From: Agromyces mangrovi
GTDB taxonomy: Bacteria > Actinomycetota > Actinomycetes > Actinomycetales > Microbacteriaceae
Direction of reading: 5' to 3'
Length of the DNA: 64,000 nt
Assembly: GCF_030296695.1 (NCBI RefSeq)
Contig: NZ_AP027737.1
Location: forward strand, 2,728,001-2,792,000
Numbering within the stretch: position 1 is the stretch's first letter; every line of letters starts with the position of its first letter. Positions 47,314-57,147 of this stretch are shown piece by piece. Below the pieces are notes generated by a model. The model was not told where the DNA came from and did no database searches. It saw nothing but the letters and a program-made list of their open reading frames with translations. A program made the position numbers and the translations under genes.

Positions 47314-48642
47314 TCAGGCGGAGAGACGGGCGAGCTCCTGCTCGATGACGGATGCCGCGTCGTCGACCAGCTCCTCCGAGATCACCACGCTCGGCAGGAA
47401 GCGCAGCACGCTGTCCCAGGAGCCGGCGTCGAGCGGGATCACACCGTTCGTCGTCGCGTGGCGGAGCACCGACGTGAGCGCCGCCGCGTTCGGCTCGCGC
47501 GTGCCCGGCACGACGAGCTCGACGCCCCACATCGCGCCCTTGCCGCGCACCTCGCCGACCACGGAGTACCGCGACGCCCAGTCGCCGATGCGCTCGGCGA
47601 ACACGCGCTCGACGCGCTGCGCCTCGGCGATCAGCCCGTCGCGCTCGATGACCTCGAGCGTCGCGAGCGCCGCCGCGGTCGAGACGGGGTTGCCGCCGAA
47701 CGTGCCGCCGATGCCGCCGGGCTGCACCGCGTCCATGATCTCGGCGCGGCCGGTGACCGCGGCGAGCGGGAAGCCGCCCGCGATGCCCTTCGCGGTCGTC
47801 ACGAGGTCGGGCACGACGCCGAAGTGCTCGATCGAGTACCACGCGCCGCTGCGCGCGATGCCGGCCTGGATCTCGTCGGAGACGAACACGATGCCGTGCT
47901 CCGCGCAGTACGCGGCGAGCGCCTCGAGGTAGCCCTCCGCGGGGATCACGATGCCGCCGTCGCCCTGGATGGGCTCGACGAACAGCGCGGCCAGCTCGGT
48001 CGGCCCGATGTGCGTGTCGATGTAGTCGATCGTGCGCGCCGCGGCATCCGGGCCGCTCAGGCCGTCCTTGAACGGGTAGCTCGACGGCACCGAGTACACC
48101 TCGCCGGGGAACGGGCCCATGCCCGCGCGCTCCGGCCACGGGCGGTAGGTCATCGCCATGGTGAGGTTGGTGCGGCCGTGGAACGCGTGCGCGAGCGACG
48201 CGATCGCCCGGCGGCCGGTGTAGCGGCGCGCGATCTTGACCGCGTTCTCGACGGCCTCGGCCCCCGAGTTCACGAGGATCGAGTGCTTCTCGAAGTCGCC
48301 CGGCGTGAGCTCGGCGAGCTTCTCGGCGACCAATACGTAGTTCTCGTACGGGGTCACCGTGAACAGCGTGTGCGTGAGCTTCGACGCCTGCGCGGCCGCG
48401 GCCGCGGCGACGTCGGGGTGCGCGTGCCCGATGGTGGTCACGCCGATGCCGCAGCCGAGGTCGATCAGGCGGTTGCCGTCGACGTCGACCAGGATCGCGC
48501 CCGAACCGTGGTCCATGAAGATGTCGGCGAGGGTGCCCGCACCGCGGGAGACGCTGCGCCGACGGCGCTCGAGGAGCTCGCGCGAACGCGGCCCGGGCAG
48601 CTCGGTGACGAGGCTGCGCTGCTGGGGAACGGTGAAGTCCAT
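47314..48642 (-). CDS. gabT: 4-aminobutyrate aminotransferase
   Basis: A PLP-dependent class III aminotransferase of 442 residues. The PLP Lys is in TTAKGIAGGFPL; FVSDEIQAGIARSG and ALFVEPIQGDGGI are typical of GabT, and the substrate-binding GGTFGGNPVSTAA is present. Minus-strand TACCCT lies 6 nt before the ATG (leaderless). It may act with the aldehyde dehydrogenase at 38866-40320 in the GABA shunt. Confidence 0.93.
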   Translation of the reverse strand: MDFTVPQQRSLVTELPGPRSRELLERRRRSVSRGAGTLADIFMDHGSGAILVDVDGNRLIDLGCGIGVTTIGHAHPDVAAAAAAQASKLTHTLFTVTPYENYVLVAEKLAELTPGDFEKHSILVNSGAEAVENAVKIARRYTGRRAIASLAHAFHGRTNLTMAMTYRPWPERAGMGPFPGEVYSVPSSYPFKDGLSGPDAAARTIDYIDTHIGPTELAALFVEPIQGDGGIVIPAEGYLEALAAYCAEHGIVFVSDEIQAGIARSGAWYSIEHFGVVPDLVTTAKGIAGGFPLAAVTGRAEIMDAVQPGGIGGTFGGNPVSTAAALATLEVIERDGLIAEAQRVERVFAERIGDWASRYSVVGEVRGKGAMWGVELVVPGTREPNAAALTSVLRHATTNGVIPLDAGSWDSVLRFLPSVVISEELVDDAASVIEQELARLSA

Positions 48643-48729
48643 GACACGAGGGTACGTGCTGCGCGTTACAGCCGTGTGCAGGTGCGCGTGGCCGAGAACT
48701 CGACGAGCGGATGCCCCGGGGCCGGCGCG

Positions 48730-50667
48730 TCAGACCAGCAGCTGGTGCTTCGCGAGCTCGCGGTACAGCGGCGTCGTCTCGACGAGCTCGGAGTGCGTGC
48801 CCTCGCCGACGACCTCGCCGCCGTCGAGCACGACGATGCGGTCGGAGTCGACGACGGTCGAGAGCCGGTGCGCGATCACGATCAGCGTGCGACCCTCGGC
48901 GACCGCGTCGATCGCCTCGCGCATCATGCGCTCGTTCACGCCGTCGAGCGACGAGGTCGACTCGTCGAGCAGCAGGATCGGCGGGGCCGCGAGCAGCGCG
49001 CGGGCGATCGCGAGGCGCTGGCGCTCGCCGCCCGAGAGCATGATGCCGTCCTCGCCGACGGGTGCCGAGAGGCCGGCCGGGTCGCGCTCGAGCACCGCGC
49101 CGAGGTTCACGGCCCGCAGCACCGCGACGCACTCGTCGTCGGTCGCGTCCGGGCTGCCGAGCGTGAGGTTGTCGCGGATCGTCCCGGCGAGCACGGGTGC
49201 GTCCTGCTCGACGTAGCCGATCTGCGCGCGGAGGTCGGCGCGGTCGATCGCGCGCAGGTCGAGCCCGCCCATGCGCACGACGCCCGCGGTGGGGTCGTAG
49301 AAGCGCTCGATGAGCGCGAACGTCGTCGACTTGCCCGCACCCGACGGGCCGACGAGCGCGACGCGTCGCCCGCGCGGCACCTCGAACGAGACGCCGCGCA
49401 GCACGTCGCGCGCCTCGCCGGAGCTCGCGGCACCGTCGGCCGAGCGGGGCGCCGAGACCTCGGGCGCCGCGTCGCCCTCGGGGGCATCCGCCTCGCCCTC
49501 CGCCGCCCGTGAAGCGTACGCGAACCGCACGCCCTCGAACGCGATCGCCGGTGCGTCGGGCGCCGCCGACGCGTTCGCCGGGCCGACCACGACCGCCGCA
49601 GGGCCGCCGTCGCGGTCGTGCGCGTCCTCGTCGGGCAGGTCGAGCACCTCGCGGATGCGGCCGAGTGCGCCGAGCGCCTGGTTGACCGAGGTGACCGCGC
49701 CGAACGCCTGCCCGAGCGGCAGGATCAGCATGAACAGGAAGATGATGAACATCACGAGGTTCGCGACGCTGGTAGCGCCCGACGCCACACGGATGCCGCC
49801 GACGCCGATCACGACCAGCAGCGACAGCTGCATCGCGATGCCCGCGATCGGCACGATGAGCGCCGAGATCTTCGCGACCTTCACGCCCTCGCGGTACGCG
49901 CCGTCGGTCTCCGCCTCGATCGCGGCCGTTTCGCGCTCGGTCGCGCCCGCCGCGCGGATGGTGCGCACGGCGCCGATCGCGCGCTCGACCGCCGCGGCGA
50001 CGTCGCCGATCTTGTCCTGCGCCCGCCGCGAGGCGTCGCGCACCCGCAGCGACAGCAGCGAGACGGTCGCGATGGCGATGCCGATGACGATGACGGTGAG
50101 GCCGAGCAGCACCGCGTCGAGCACGATCATCGCGATGAGCGCGCCGAGGAACGTCACCGCACCGCCGACCGCCTCGACGAGCCCCTGGGTGAGCACCGCG
50201 CGCAGCAGCGTCGTGTCGCTGCCGACGCGCGAGACGAGGTCGCCGGTGCGGCGGGTGTCGAACTCCGAGATCGGCAGGCGCAGGATCTTCCGCGCCAGGT
50301 GCATGCGGCTCGAGCGCACGACGCCCTCACCGGTGCGCTGCAGCAGGTAGTGCTGGTAGCCGCTGAGGAGGGCGCTCACGACGACGAGCACGACGAGCAC
50401 CCAGACGAGCGGCCCGACCGGCACGCCCTCCTCGACCACCGTGATGACCTGGCCCACGAGCAGCGGCTGCGCGAGCGTCGTGAGCGCGCCGAGCACGCTC
50501 AGCACGAGGATGAAGCTCAGGATGCCCCGGTGCTCGAACAGGTACGGCAGCAGTTGCCCGAACGTGGCGCGGGGGCCGGCGGTCTCGCGGCCGCGGCCGC
50601 GTCCCCTGCCTCGGCCGGTCGCCGACGATCGGGAGCGGCGGACCGGAGCATCGGTGGGGGAAGCCAT
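48730..50667 (-). CDS. ABC exporter, fused membrane and ATPase domains
   Basis: A protein of 645 residues. The basic Gly/Arg N-terminus is followed by six membrane helices (about 50-350). The ATPase has GPSGAGKSTTF (Walker A), LSGGERQRLAIARALL (signature) and ILLLDESTSSLD (Walker B). Between them is an acidic/Ala-rich insert. It is a half-transporter of the multidrug/lipid exporter type and probably a homodimer. The substrate is unknown. Confidence 0.94.
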   Translation of the reverse strand: MASPTDAPVRRSRSSATGRGRGRGRGRETAGPRATFGQLLPYLFEHRGILSFILVLSVLGALTTLAQPLLVGQVITVVEEGVPVGPLVWVLVVLVVVSALLSGYQHYLLQRTGEGVVRSSRMHLARKILRLPISEFDTRRTGDLVSRVGSDTTLLRAVLTQGLVEAVGGAVTFLGALIAMIVLDAVLLGLTVIVIGIAIATVSLLSLRVRDASRRAQDKIGDVAAAVERAIGAVRTIRAAGATERETAAIEAETDGAYREGVKVAKISALIVPIAGIAMQLSLLVVIGVGGIRVASGATSVANLVMFIIFLFMLILPLGQAFGAVTSVNQALGALGRIREVLDLPDEDAHDRDGGPAAVVVGPANASAAPDAPAIAFEGVRFAYASRAAEGEADAPEGDAAPEVSAPRSADGAASSGEARDVLRGVSFEVPRGRRVALVGPSGAGKSTTFALIERFYDPTAGVVRMGGLDLRAIDRADLRAQIGYVEQDAPVLAGTIRDNLTLGSPDATDDECVAVLRAVNLGAVLERDPAGLSAPVGEDGIMLSGGERQRLAIARALLAAPPILLLDESTSSLDGVNERMMREAIDAVAEGRTLIVIAHRLSTVVDSDRIVVLDGGEVVGEGTHSELVETTPLYRELAKHQLLV

Positions 50668-50713
50668 GACTACCTTTCTAGGGCACGGTTGCCGCGAGCG
50701 TGCTGGGAGCGGT

Positions 50714-51622
50714 TCAGGCGAGGGCGACGGATGCCCCGGGGCTGCCGAGCACCGATGCCGCGAGCGCGTGCCCGGCGACGCAGGCGGCGCGCGGGTCGGC
50801 GCCCGCCATGGTGGCGACCAGGAACCCGGCGGCGAACGCGTCGCCCGCGCCGGTCGCGTCGCGCACGTCGTCGACCGCTGTCGCGGGCACGTGCAGGGCC
50901 GGCCGGCCGGGGCGGAGCACCTCGGCAGGGTGGGGGCCGCGCTTCACGACGGTGAGCGGGGCGAGCGGCTCGGGGCGTGTGGCGGCGGGGTCGGCCGCCG
51001 ACCCGATGCCGAGCAGTGCGGCCTCATCGGCATTCGCGAACACGATGTCGGGCCCGATCCGGGTGACGAGTGCGAGGAAGTGCGAGACGCCGAGGGCGTC
51101 GATCAGCCCGGTCGACGATACGTCGAGCGAGACGCCGACGCCCGACTCGCGGGCGGCGTCGGCGAGCGTGACCACGGCCGAGCGCGCGGGCTCCCGCTCG
51201 AGCCCGTACGCCGGCACGTGCAGCCAGCCCGCGCCGTCGAGCACGGAGGGGTCGATCGGTCGGCGGAGCTCGGCCGCAGCGCCGCGGTCGGGGTACATGG
51301 TGCGCTCGCCGTCGGGGTCGACGAGCAGCACGACGGTGCCGGTCGTGCCCGCGCGCTGGAGGCGCACATCGACCCCGGTCGACGCGAGCCCGTGCGCGAG
51401 CCCGTCGCCCGCGGCATCCGCCCCGACGCAGCCCACGAAGCGCGCCGGTGCGCCCGTGCCCGCAGCGAACGCGGCCACGTTCGCCGCGCTGCCGCCGCGC
51501 GAGCGCACGATGCGCGCCGCCGTGTCGGTCGCGTGCCGCGTCGGTTCGGCGAGCCACACGACGACGTCCTCCACGAGGTCGCCCGCGACGACCAGCACGC
51601 CCGGCTCAGCCGGCGACGGCAC
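50714..51622 (-). CDS. psuK: PfkB carbohydrate kinase, probable pseudouridine kinase
   Basis: A ribokinase-fold protein of 302 residues. SRGGSAANVAAFAA is the N-terminal PfkB motif, and DVRDATGAGDAFAAGF is the C-terminal motif with the catalytic Asp. The GTG at 51622 overlaps the end of psuG by 17 bp. The pairing with psuG indicates that it phosphorylates pseudouridine to the 5'-phosphate used by PsuG. Confidence 0.9.
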   Translation of the reverse strand: MPSPAEPGVLVVAGDLVEDVVVWLAEPTRHATDTAARIVRSRGGSAANVAAFAAGTGAPARFVGCVGADAAGDGLAHGLASTGVDVRLQRAGTTGTVVLLVDPDGERTMYPDRGAAAELRRPIDPSVLDGAGWLHVPAYGLEREPARSAVVTLADAARESGVGVSLDVSSTGLIDALGVSHFLALVTRIGPDIVFANADEAALLGIGSAADPAATRPEPLAPLTVVKRGPHPAEVLRPGRPALHVPATAVDDVRDATGAGDAFAAGFLVATMAGADPRAACVAGHALAASVLGSPGASVALA

Positions 51623-52523
51623 GCGCGATCTCCCCGCCGAGCGCCACGTTGCCGCGGTACACGGCGAGGTTCGCCTCGAGGCTCGCTCCGCCGGTCGCGC
51701 GCTGCACGAAGTCGAGCAGGAACGGCGTCGTGTCGTGCCCGGCGATGCCCGCCGCATCCGCCGCCGCCAGCGCCTCGGCGAGCACGCGCTCGTGCAGGTC
51801 GGGGTCGAGCTGCTCGTCCTCGGCCACGGGGTTCGCGACCAGCACGGCCGCCGGGAGGCCCAGCGCGTCGCGCGCCGCCGCGACTGCTGCGACCTCGTCG
51901 GGGGTCTCGACCCGGTGCTCGAGCGTGTAGCCCGAGTCGGCCACGTAGAAGCCGGGGTAGGCCGTCGTGCGATACCCCACTACCGGGATGTTCAGCGTCT
52001 CGAGCCGCTCGAGGGTCGCCGCCACGTCGAGGATCGACTTCACGCCCGCGCTCACGAGCGTGATCGGCGTGCGCGCGAGGGTCGGCAGGTCGGCCGACTC
52101 GTCGAAGGTCTCGCTCGCCCCGCGGTGCACGCCGCCGAGCCCGCCGGTCGACATGACGCGGATGCCCGCCGCATGCGCGAGCCACGCAGTCGCGGCCACC
52201 GTCGTTCCGCCGCTCAGCCCGCGCGCGGCGGCGACGGGCAGGTCGCGCACGCTCAGCTTCACGACCCACTCGTCGGCGCAGAGCCGCTCCATGGTCGGCC
52301 GGTCGATCCCGACGTGCGCGACGCCGTCGACCACGCCGATCGTGGCCGGCACGACACCCGCGGCCCGCAGCTGCTCCTCGGCGGCGAGTCCGACCTCGAG
52401 GTTCCGCGGCCGCGGCAGCCCGTGGGTGAGGATCGTGGTCTCGAGGGCGAGCACCGGAGCACCGGATGCCACGGCCTCGCGCACCTCGTCGGACAGGACG
52501 ACACCCGGGCTGGTCTCACTCAC
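51606..52523 (-). CDS. psuG: Pseudouridine-5'-phosphate glycosidase
   Basis: It cleaves pseudouridine 5'-phosphate to uracil and ribose 5-phosphate. The protein has 305 residues, typical length. LALETTILTHGLPRPRNLEV, HVGIDRPTMERL, AAARGLSGGTTVAAT, STGGLGGVHRGA and VSAGVKSILD are conserved segments. GTG at 52523 was chosen because minus-strand TACGAT is 6 nt upstream; an upstream GTG at 52547 would put the -10 within the gene. Confidence 0.95.
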   Translation of the reverse strand: MSETSPGVVLSDEVREAVASGAPVLALETTILTHGLPRPRNLEVGLAAEEQLRAAGVVPATIGVVDGVAHVGIDRPTMERLCADEWVVKLSVRDLPVAAARGLSGGTTVAATAWLAHAAGIRVMSTGGLGGVHRGASETFDESADLPTLARTPITLVSAGVKSILDVAATLERLETLNIPVVGYRTTAYPGFYVADSGYTLEHRVETPDEVAAVAAARDALGLPAAVLVANPVAEDEQLDPDLHERVLAEALAAADAAGIAGHDTTPFLLDFVQRATGGASLEANLAVYRGNVALGGEIARAVAG

Positions 52524-52554
52524 CCCGCCATCGTATTCCGGCGCCACGATCCCC

Positions 52555-52610
52555 GAGTCGTCATGAGATGTCGCTATTCCGTGCGTCGAAGCGACACTTC
52601 ATGACGACTC
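52555..52610. repeat. Long imperfect inverted repeat between psuG and an ABC operon
   Basis: Arms 52555-52575 and 52590-52610 match at 19 of 21 positions (GAGTCGTCATGA-RR-TGTCGCT) around a 14-nt loop. It lies upstream of both leaderless promoters of the divergent genes. It could be a REP-like element or a regulator site. Confidence 0.7.
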
Positions 52611-52678
52611 GGCGGCCCGGGCGGGGGATCCGTTGCGCGGGGGCGGACGATGTCGCCCGCCTCGACTACAGTTCTCCC

Positions 52679-53605
52679 GTGCCCGCACCCGTCATCACCG
52701 CCCGCGATCTCCGCAAGCAGTACGAGGACGTCGCCGCCGTCGACGGCATCTCGTTCGAGGTGTCGCCCGGCGAGTCGTTCGGCCTGCTCGGCCCGAACGG
52801 CGCCGGCAAGTCGACCACCATGCGCATGGTCGGCGCCGTCTCGACGCGCACGAGCGGCGACCTCGAGATCCTCGGGCTCGACCCGAACGCGCACGGCCCC
52901 GACATCCGCTCGCAGCTCGGCGTGGTGCCCCAGTCCGACAACCTCGACACCGAGCTGCGCGTGCGCGAGAACCTGCTCGTCTACGGCCGCTACTTCGGCC
53001 TGCCGCGGCGGCAGGTCGCCGAGCGCGCCGACGAGCTGCTCGCGTTCGCCCAGCTGCAGGAGAAGTCGAAGGCGAAGGTCGACGCGCTCTCGGGCGGCAT
53101 GAAGCGCCGGCTCACCATCGCCCGCGCGCTCATCAACGACCCGCGCATCCTGCTGCTCGACGAGCCGACGACGGGCCTCGACCCGCAGGCGCGGCACATT
53201 CTCTGGGACCGCCTGTTCCGGCTCAAGGAGCAGGGCACGACGCTCGTGCTCACGACCCACTACATGGACGAGGCCGAGCAGCTCTGCGACCGCCTCATCG
53301 TGGTGGACCACGGCCGCATCATGGCCGAGGGCACGCCCGCCGAGCTCATCCGCGCGCACTCGTCGCGCGAGGTGCTCGAGCTGCGCTTCGGCGCCGACCG
53401 CAACGCCGAGGTCGCCAAGCGCCTCGAGGGCGTGGGCGACCGCATCGAGGTGCTGCCCGACCGCATCCTCGTCTACAGCGCGAACGGCGAGGCCGAACTC
53501 GTGCGCATCACCGAGGCGGGCATGCACCCGATCACGAGTCTGGTGCGCCGGTCGAGCCTCGAGGACGTGTTCCTCCGCCTCACGGGCCGGAGCCTCATCG
53601 AATGA
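52679..53605 (+). CDS. ABC transporter ATPase (DrrA type)
   Basis: A protein of 308 residues. GLLGPNGAGKSTTM (Walker A), LSGGMKRRLTIARALI (signature), ILLLDEPTTGLDPQAR (Walker B) and a C-terminal extension of ~80 residues (SREVLELRFGADRN) match the daunorubicin-resistance ATPase type. The GTG lies 6 nt after TACAGT. It forms an operon with two permease genes, overlapping the next by ATGA. It probably exports a lipophilic compound. Confidence 0.93.
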   Translation: MPAPVITARDLRKQYEDVAAVDGISFEVSPGESFGLLGPNGAGKSTTMRMVGAVSTRTSGDLEILGLDPNAHGPDIRSQLGVVPQSDNLDTELRVRENLLVYGRYFGLPRRQVAERADELLAFAQLQEKSKAKVDALSGGMKRRLTIARALINDPRILLLDEPTTGLDPQARHILWDRLFRLKEQGTTLVLTTHYMDEAEQLCDRLIVVDHGRIMAEGTPAELIRAHSSREVLELRFGADRNAEVAKRLEGVGDRIEVLPDRILVYSANGEAELVRITEAGMHPITSLVRRSSLEDVFLRLTGRSLIE

Positions 53606-54480
53606 GCGCCGAGTCCCCCCGGCAGCAGGCGACGGATGCCCCTGAGACCACCCGTCCCGAGACCGCACGCGCGCTCGCCGCGGGCGCGCGTCCGCGACGC
53701 TTCGGCGCCTGGTACATCGCCGAGCACCGGTTCCGCGTCATGCGGTCGTACCTGCAGACCATGCTCGCGACGGGCATCGGCAGCCCGATCATCTACCTGT
53801 ACGGGCTCGGGGCCGGCCTCGCGTCGCTGATCGACGCCCCGGTCGCCTCGCAGCCAGGGGCCGAGGGCGTGCCGTACCTCGTGTTCGTCGCGCCCGCGCT
53901 GCTGGCGTCGGCCGCCATCACGGTCGCGACCGAGGAGTTCTCGTACCCGATCATGCTCGGCTACAAGTGGAACCCCACGTTCACGGGCATGCACGCGTCG
54001 CCCATCCGGCCGGGCCAGATCGTCGACGGCATCGTCATCTCGGTGACGGTGCGCATCCTCGCCACGAGCGCGGTCTACTACCTGTTCATGCTGCTGTTCG
54101 GCGCGGTGCCGTCGCCGCTCGGGTACCTCGCCGTGCTCGCAGCGACCCTCGGCGGGCTCGCGTTCGGGCACCTGCTCATGGCCTACGTGTCGACGCTCGA
54201 GCAGGACACGGGGCAGATCGCGCTCGTCATGCGCTTCCTCGTGCTGCCGATGACGCTGTTCTCGGGCACGTTCTTCCCGCTCAGCCAGCTGCCCTGGTTC
54301 CTCCAGCCGATCGGCTGGGTGTCCCCGCTCTGGCACGCCACCGAGCTCAGCCGCGTCTTCGCGTACGGCTACCCCGAGCCGCTCTGGCTCACGGTCGTGC
54401 ACGTGGTCGTGCTCGTCGCGATGGCGGCGGTCGGCTGGATCGCATCGCGGCGCATCGCCGCACGGAGGCTGGGACGATGA
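53602..54480 (+). CDS. ABC-2 type transporter permease, first of two
   Basis: A protein of 292 residues with six predicted helices. The segment PTFTGMHASPIRPGQIVDGI is the family's cytoplasmic loop, and LVLPMTLFSGTFFPLSQLPWF is the typical membrane motif. It starts in an ATGA overlap with the ATPase gene and pairs with the next permease to form a heterodimeric channel. Confidence 0.92.
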   Translation: MSAESPRQQATDAPETTRPETARALAAGARPRRFGAWYIAEHRFRVMRSYLQTMLATGIGSPIIYLYGLGAGLASLIDAPVASQPGAEGVPYLVFVAPALLASAAITVATEEFSYPIMLGYKWNPTFTGMHASPIRPGQIVDGIVISVTVRILATSAVYYLFMLLFGAVPSPLGYLAVLAATLGGLAFGHLLMAYVSTLEQDTGQIALVMRFLVLPMTLFSGTFFPLSQLPWFLQPIGWVSPLWHATELSRVFAYGYPEPLWLTVVHVVVLVAMAAVGWIASRRIAARRLGR

Positions 54481-55310
54481 CCGCACCCGCGACCACCACC
54501 GACGACCGCACCGCTCCCAGCGGCGGGCGGGGCGTCGCCTCCCTGTACGCGGGCAACTCCCGCGCCGTCATGGCGCGCGGCTGGCGCGCGACCCGAAGCT
54601 CGAACTGGATGATCGTCGTCTCGGGCTTCTTCGAGCCGATCTTCTACCTGCTGTCGATGGGCATCGGCCTCGGCGCCCTCGTCGGCGAGGTCGCGACCGC
54701 GGACGGCGACGTCTCCTACGCGGCGTACATCGCACCCGCCCTGCTCGCGGTCGCCGCGATGAACGGCGCGATCTACGACTCCACCTGGAACGTCTTCTTC
54801 AAGATGAACTTCGCGAAGCTCTACGAGGGCATGCTCGCGACCTCGCTCGGCCCGCTCGACGTGGCGCTCGGCGAGATCTCGCTCGCGCTGCTGCGCGGCG
54901 CGTTCTACGCCTCGGGGTTCCTCGTCGTCATGCAGGCGCTCGGGCTGAACCTGTCGTGGTGGGCGCTGCTCGCGCTTCCCGCGGTGCTGCTCATCGCGTT
55001 CGGCTTCGCGAGCCTCGGCATGGCGATCACGAGCTACATGAAGACGTTCCAGCAGATGGACTGGATCAACTTCGTGCTGCTGCCGATGTTCCTGCTGTCG
55101 GCCACGTTCTTCCCGATCACGGTCTACCCGCAGGCCGTGCAGTGGATCATCCAGGCCATGCCGCTCTGGCACGGCGTCGAGCTCGTCCGTGGCCTCACGA
55201 CCGGTGCCGTGCACTGGGGCCTGCTCTGGCACGTGCTCTACTACGCCGTGATGATCGTGGTCGGCGTCGTGTTCACGACGAAGCGGCTGCGCGCGCTGTT
55301 CCTCGACTGA
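54477..55310 (+). CDS. ABC-2 type transporter permease, second of two
   Basis: A protein of 277 residues with six helices. AKLYEGMLATSLGPLDVALG and NFVLLPMFLLSATFFPITVY are conserved with the first permease and related ABC-2 permeases. The start overlaps the first permease stop. The two permeases are related to each other, so the pair arose by duplication. Confidence 0.92.
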   Translation: MTAPATTTDDRTAPSGGRGVASLYAGNSRAVMARGWRATRSSNWMIVVSGFFEPIFYLLSMGIGLGALVGEVATADGDVSYAAYIAPALLAVAAMNGAIYDSTWNVFFKMNFAKLYEGMLATSLGPLDVALGEISLALLRGAFYASGFLVVMQALGLNLSWWALLALPAVLLIAFGFASLGMAITSYMKTFQQMDWINFVLLPMFLLSATFFPITVYPQAVQWIIQAMPLWHGVELVRGLTTGAVHWGLLWHVLYYAVMIVVGVVFTTKRLRALFLD

Positions 55311-55335
55311 GGTCGCGACCCGAGCGATCGGGCGA

Positions 55336-55367
55336 GGCGAGCGGATGCCCCGGGGCATCCGCTCGCC
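55336..55367. terminator. Perfect 16-bp palindromic terminator with GGATGCC arms
   Basis: GGCGAGCGGATGCCCC is followed directly by its reverse complement. It lies between the convergent ABC operon and rib operon. Confidence 0.82.
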
Positions 55368-55372
55368 GTGTC

Positions 55373-55843
55373 TCAGCCCCGGACCGCGCGCAGCGCACGC
55401 ACCGTGGCGACCGCAGCCTCGGCCGCCTCAGCGCCCTTGTCCTCCTTCGAGCCGGGGAGCCCGGCGCGATCGAGGCCCTGCTGCTCGTCGTCGAGGGTGA
55501 GCACGCCGAAGCCGACGGGCTTGCCGGTGTCGAGCGCGACGCGGGTGAGCCCGTCGGTCGCCGCCGACGAGACGTACTCGAAGTGCGGGGTGCCGCCGCG
55601 GATGATCACGCCGAGCGCGACCGCCGCGTCGGCACCGGCTTCGAGGGCCGCCTTCGCGACGACCGGCAGCTCGAAGCTGCCCGGCACGCGCACGAGCGTG
55701 TGCGACGCGCCGGATGCCTCGAGCGAGCGCACCGCGCCGGCGATGAGCCCGTCGGTGATCTCGTCGTGCCAGCTGCCCGCGACGATGACGACCGACAGGC
55801 CGGTGCCGTCGGCGTCGAGGGTGGGGGAGCCTGCTCCGCTCAT
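55373..55843 (-). CDS. ribH: 6,7-dimethyl-8-ribityllumazine synthase
   Basis: The penultimate riboflavin enzyme, 156 residues. [53 protein letters not shown] and [14 protein letters not shown] are standard. Catalytic His is in TPHFEYV. It is the last gene of the operon and overlaps ribBA by ATGA. Confidence 0.96.
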   Translation of the reverse strand: MSGAGSPTLDADGTGLSVVIVAGSWHDEITDGLIAGAVRSLEASGASHTLVRVPGSFELPVVAKAALEAGADAAVALGVIIRGGTPHFEYVSSAATDGLTRVALDTGKPVGFGVLTLDDEQQGLDRAGLPGSKEDKGAEAAEAAVATVRALRAVRG

Positions 55844-57147
55844 GATGCGCGTCCTTCCAGGAGGTGGTGTGCCGCCGGCTCGGTGAGGTCGGCGGTGTCG
55901 ATCGCGTGACCCATGCGGTCGCGCTTGGTCTCGAGGTACGCCTCGTTGAGGGCCCCGACCCCGACGAGGAGCGGCACGCGCTCGAGCACGGCGATGCCCT
56001 GCGTCTCGAGCTGGCGCACCTTCTCGGGGTTGTTCGTGAGCAGCCGTACGGCGTCGAGGCCGAGCTCGTGCAGGATCGCGGTCGCCGCGCCGTAGTCGCG
56101 GGCGTCGGCGGGCAGGCCCAGCGCGAGGTTCGCGTCGAGCGTGTCGAGGCCGTCCTCCTGCAACCGGTACGCGCGCAGCTTGTTGATCAGGCCGATGCCG
56201 CGGCCCTCGTGGCCGCGCAGGTAGACGACCACCCCGCCGTGCTCCTGCACCGCCGCGAGCGCGGCGTCGAGCTGCGGGCCGCACTCGCACTTCAGCGACC
56301 CGAGCGCCTCGCCGGTCAGGCACTCCGAGTGCACGCGCACGAGCGCGCCGGGCGACGACGGGTCGCCCGCGATGATCGCGACGTGGTCGGCTCCGGTGTT
56401 GCGGTCGCGGTACGCGCGGATGCGGAACGGGCCGTGCTCGGTCGGCACGGTCGTCTCGACCTCGAAGAGCACGCGCGGCGACTCGGGCGGGTCGACGACC
56501 GAGCCGCCCTCCGCGGCGTCGCAGATCGCCGCCGCGTCGGGCTCCTCCCGCAGGAACCGGATGAGCGCCGCCACGGTCGTGACCGGCAGCCCCTCCCGCT
56601 CGCCGAGCTCGATGAGGCCGGGCAGGCGCATCATCTCGCCGTCGTCGGCGACGATCTCGCCGATCGCCGCGACGGGCGCGAGGCCCGCGAGGCGCATGAG
56701 GTCGACCGCGGCCTCGGTGTGGCCCGCCCGCTCGCGCACGCCGCCCGCGACCGCGCGGAGCGGCACGATGTGCCCGGGGCGGATGAGCGAGGCCGGCGTG
56801 GCGTCCGGGTCGGCCAGCACGCGCAGCGTGTGCGCGCGGTCGGACGCGCTGATGCCCGTCGTGACGCCGTCGGCCGCGTCCACCGTGATCGTGTACGCCG
56901 TGCGCCGCGGGTCCTGGCTGTCCGTCGTCATGAGCGGCAGGTCGAGCCGGTCGGCGAGGTCGTTCGGCATCGGCGCGCAGAGGTAGCCGCTCGTGTGGCG
57001 CACCATCCAGGCGATCCACTCGCGGCTCGCGAGCTGCGCCGAGATGATCGCGTCGCCCTCGTTCTCGCGGCCCTCGTCGTCGGCGACGAGCACGGGCTTG
57101 CCGGCGCGCAGCGCGGCGAGCACCTCGGGCAGTTCGGCGAGGCTCAT
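55840..57147 (-). CDS. ribBA: Bifunctional DHBP synthase / GTP cyclohydrolase II
   Basis: A protein of 435 residues. The N-terminal half is DHBP synthase ([27 protein letters not shown]). The C-terminal half is cyclohydrolase II ([20 protein letters not shown] with zinc cysteines, [15 protein letters not shown]). It supplies both starting precursors of riboflavin. It overlaps ribE upstream and ribH downstream by 4 bp each. Confidence 0.96.
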   Translation of the reverse strand: MSLAELPEVLAALRAGKPVLVADDEGRENEGDAIISAQLASREWIAWMVRHTSGYLCAPMPNDLADRLDLPLMTTDSQDPRRTAYTITVDAADGVTTGISASDRAHTLRVLADPDATPASLIRPGHIVPLRAVAGGVRERAGHTEAAVDLMRLAGLAPVAAIGEIVADDGEMMRLPGLIELGEREGLPVTTVAALIRFLREEPDAAAICDAAEGGSVVDPPESPRVLFEVETTVPTEHGPFRIRAYRDRNTGADHVAIIAGDPSSPGALVRVHSECLTGEALGSLKCECGPQLDAALAAVQEHGGVVVYLRGHEGRGIGLINKLRAYRLQEDGLDTLDANLALGLPADARDYGAATAILHELGLDAVRLLTNNPEKVRQLETQGIAVLERVPLLVGVGALNEAYLETKRDRMGHAIDTADLTEPAAHHLLEGRAS

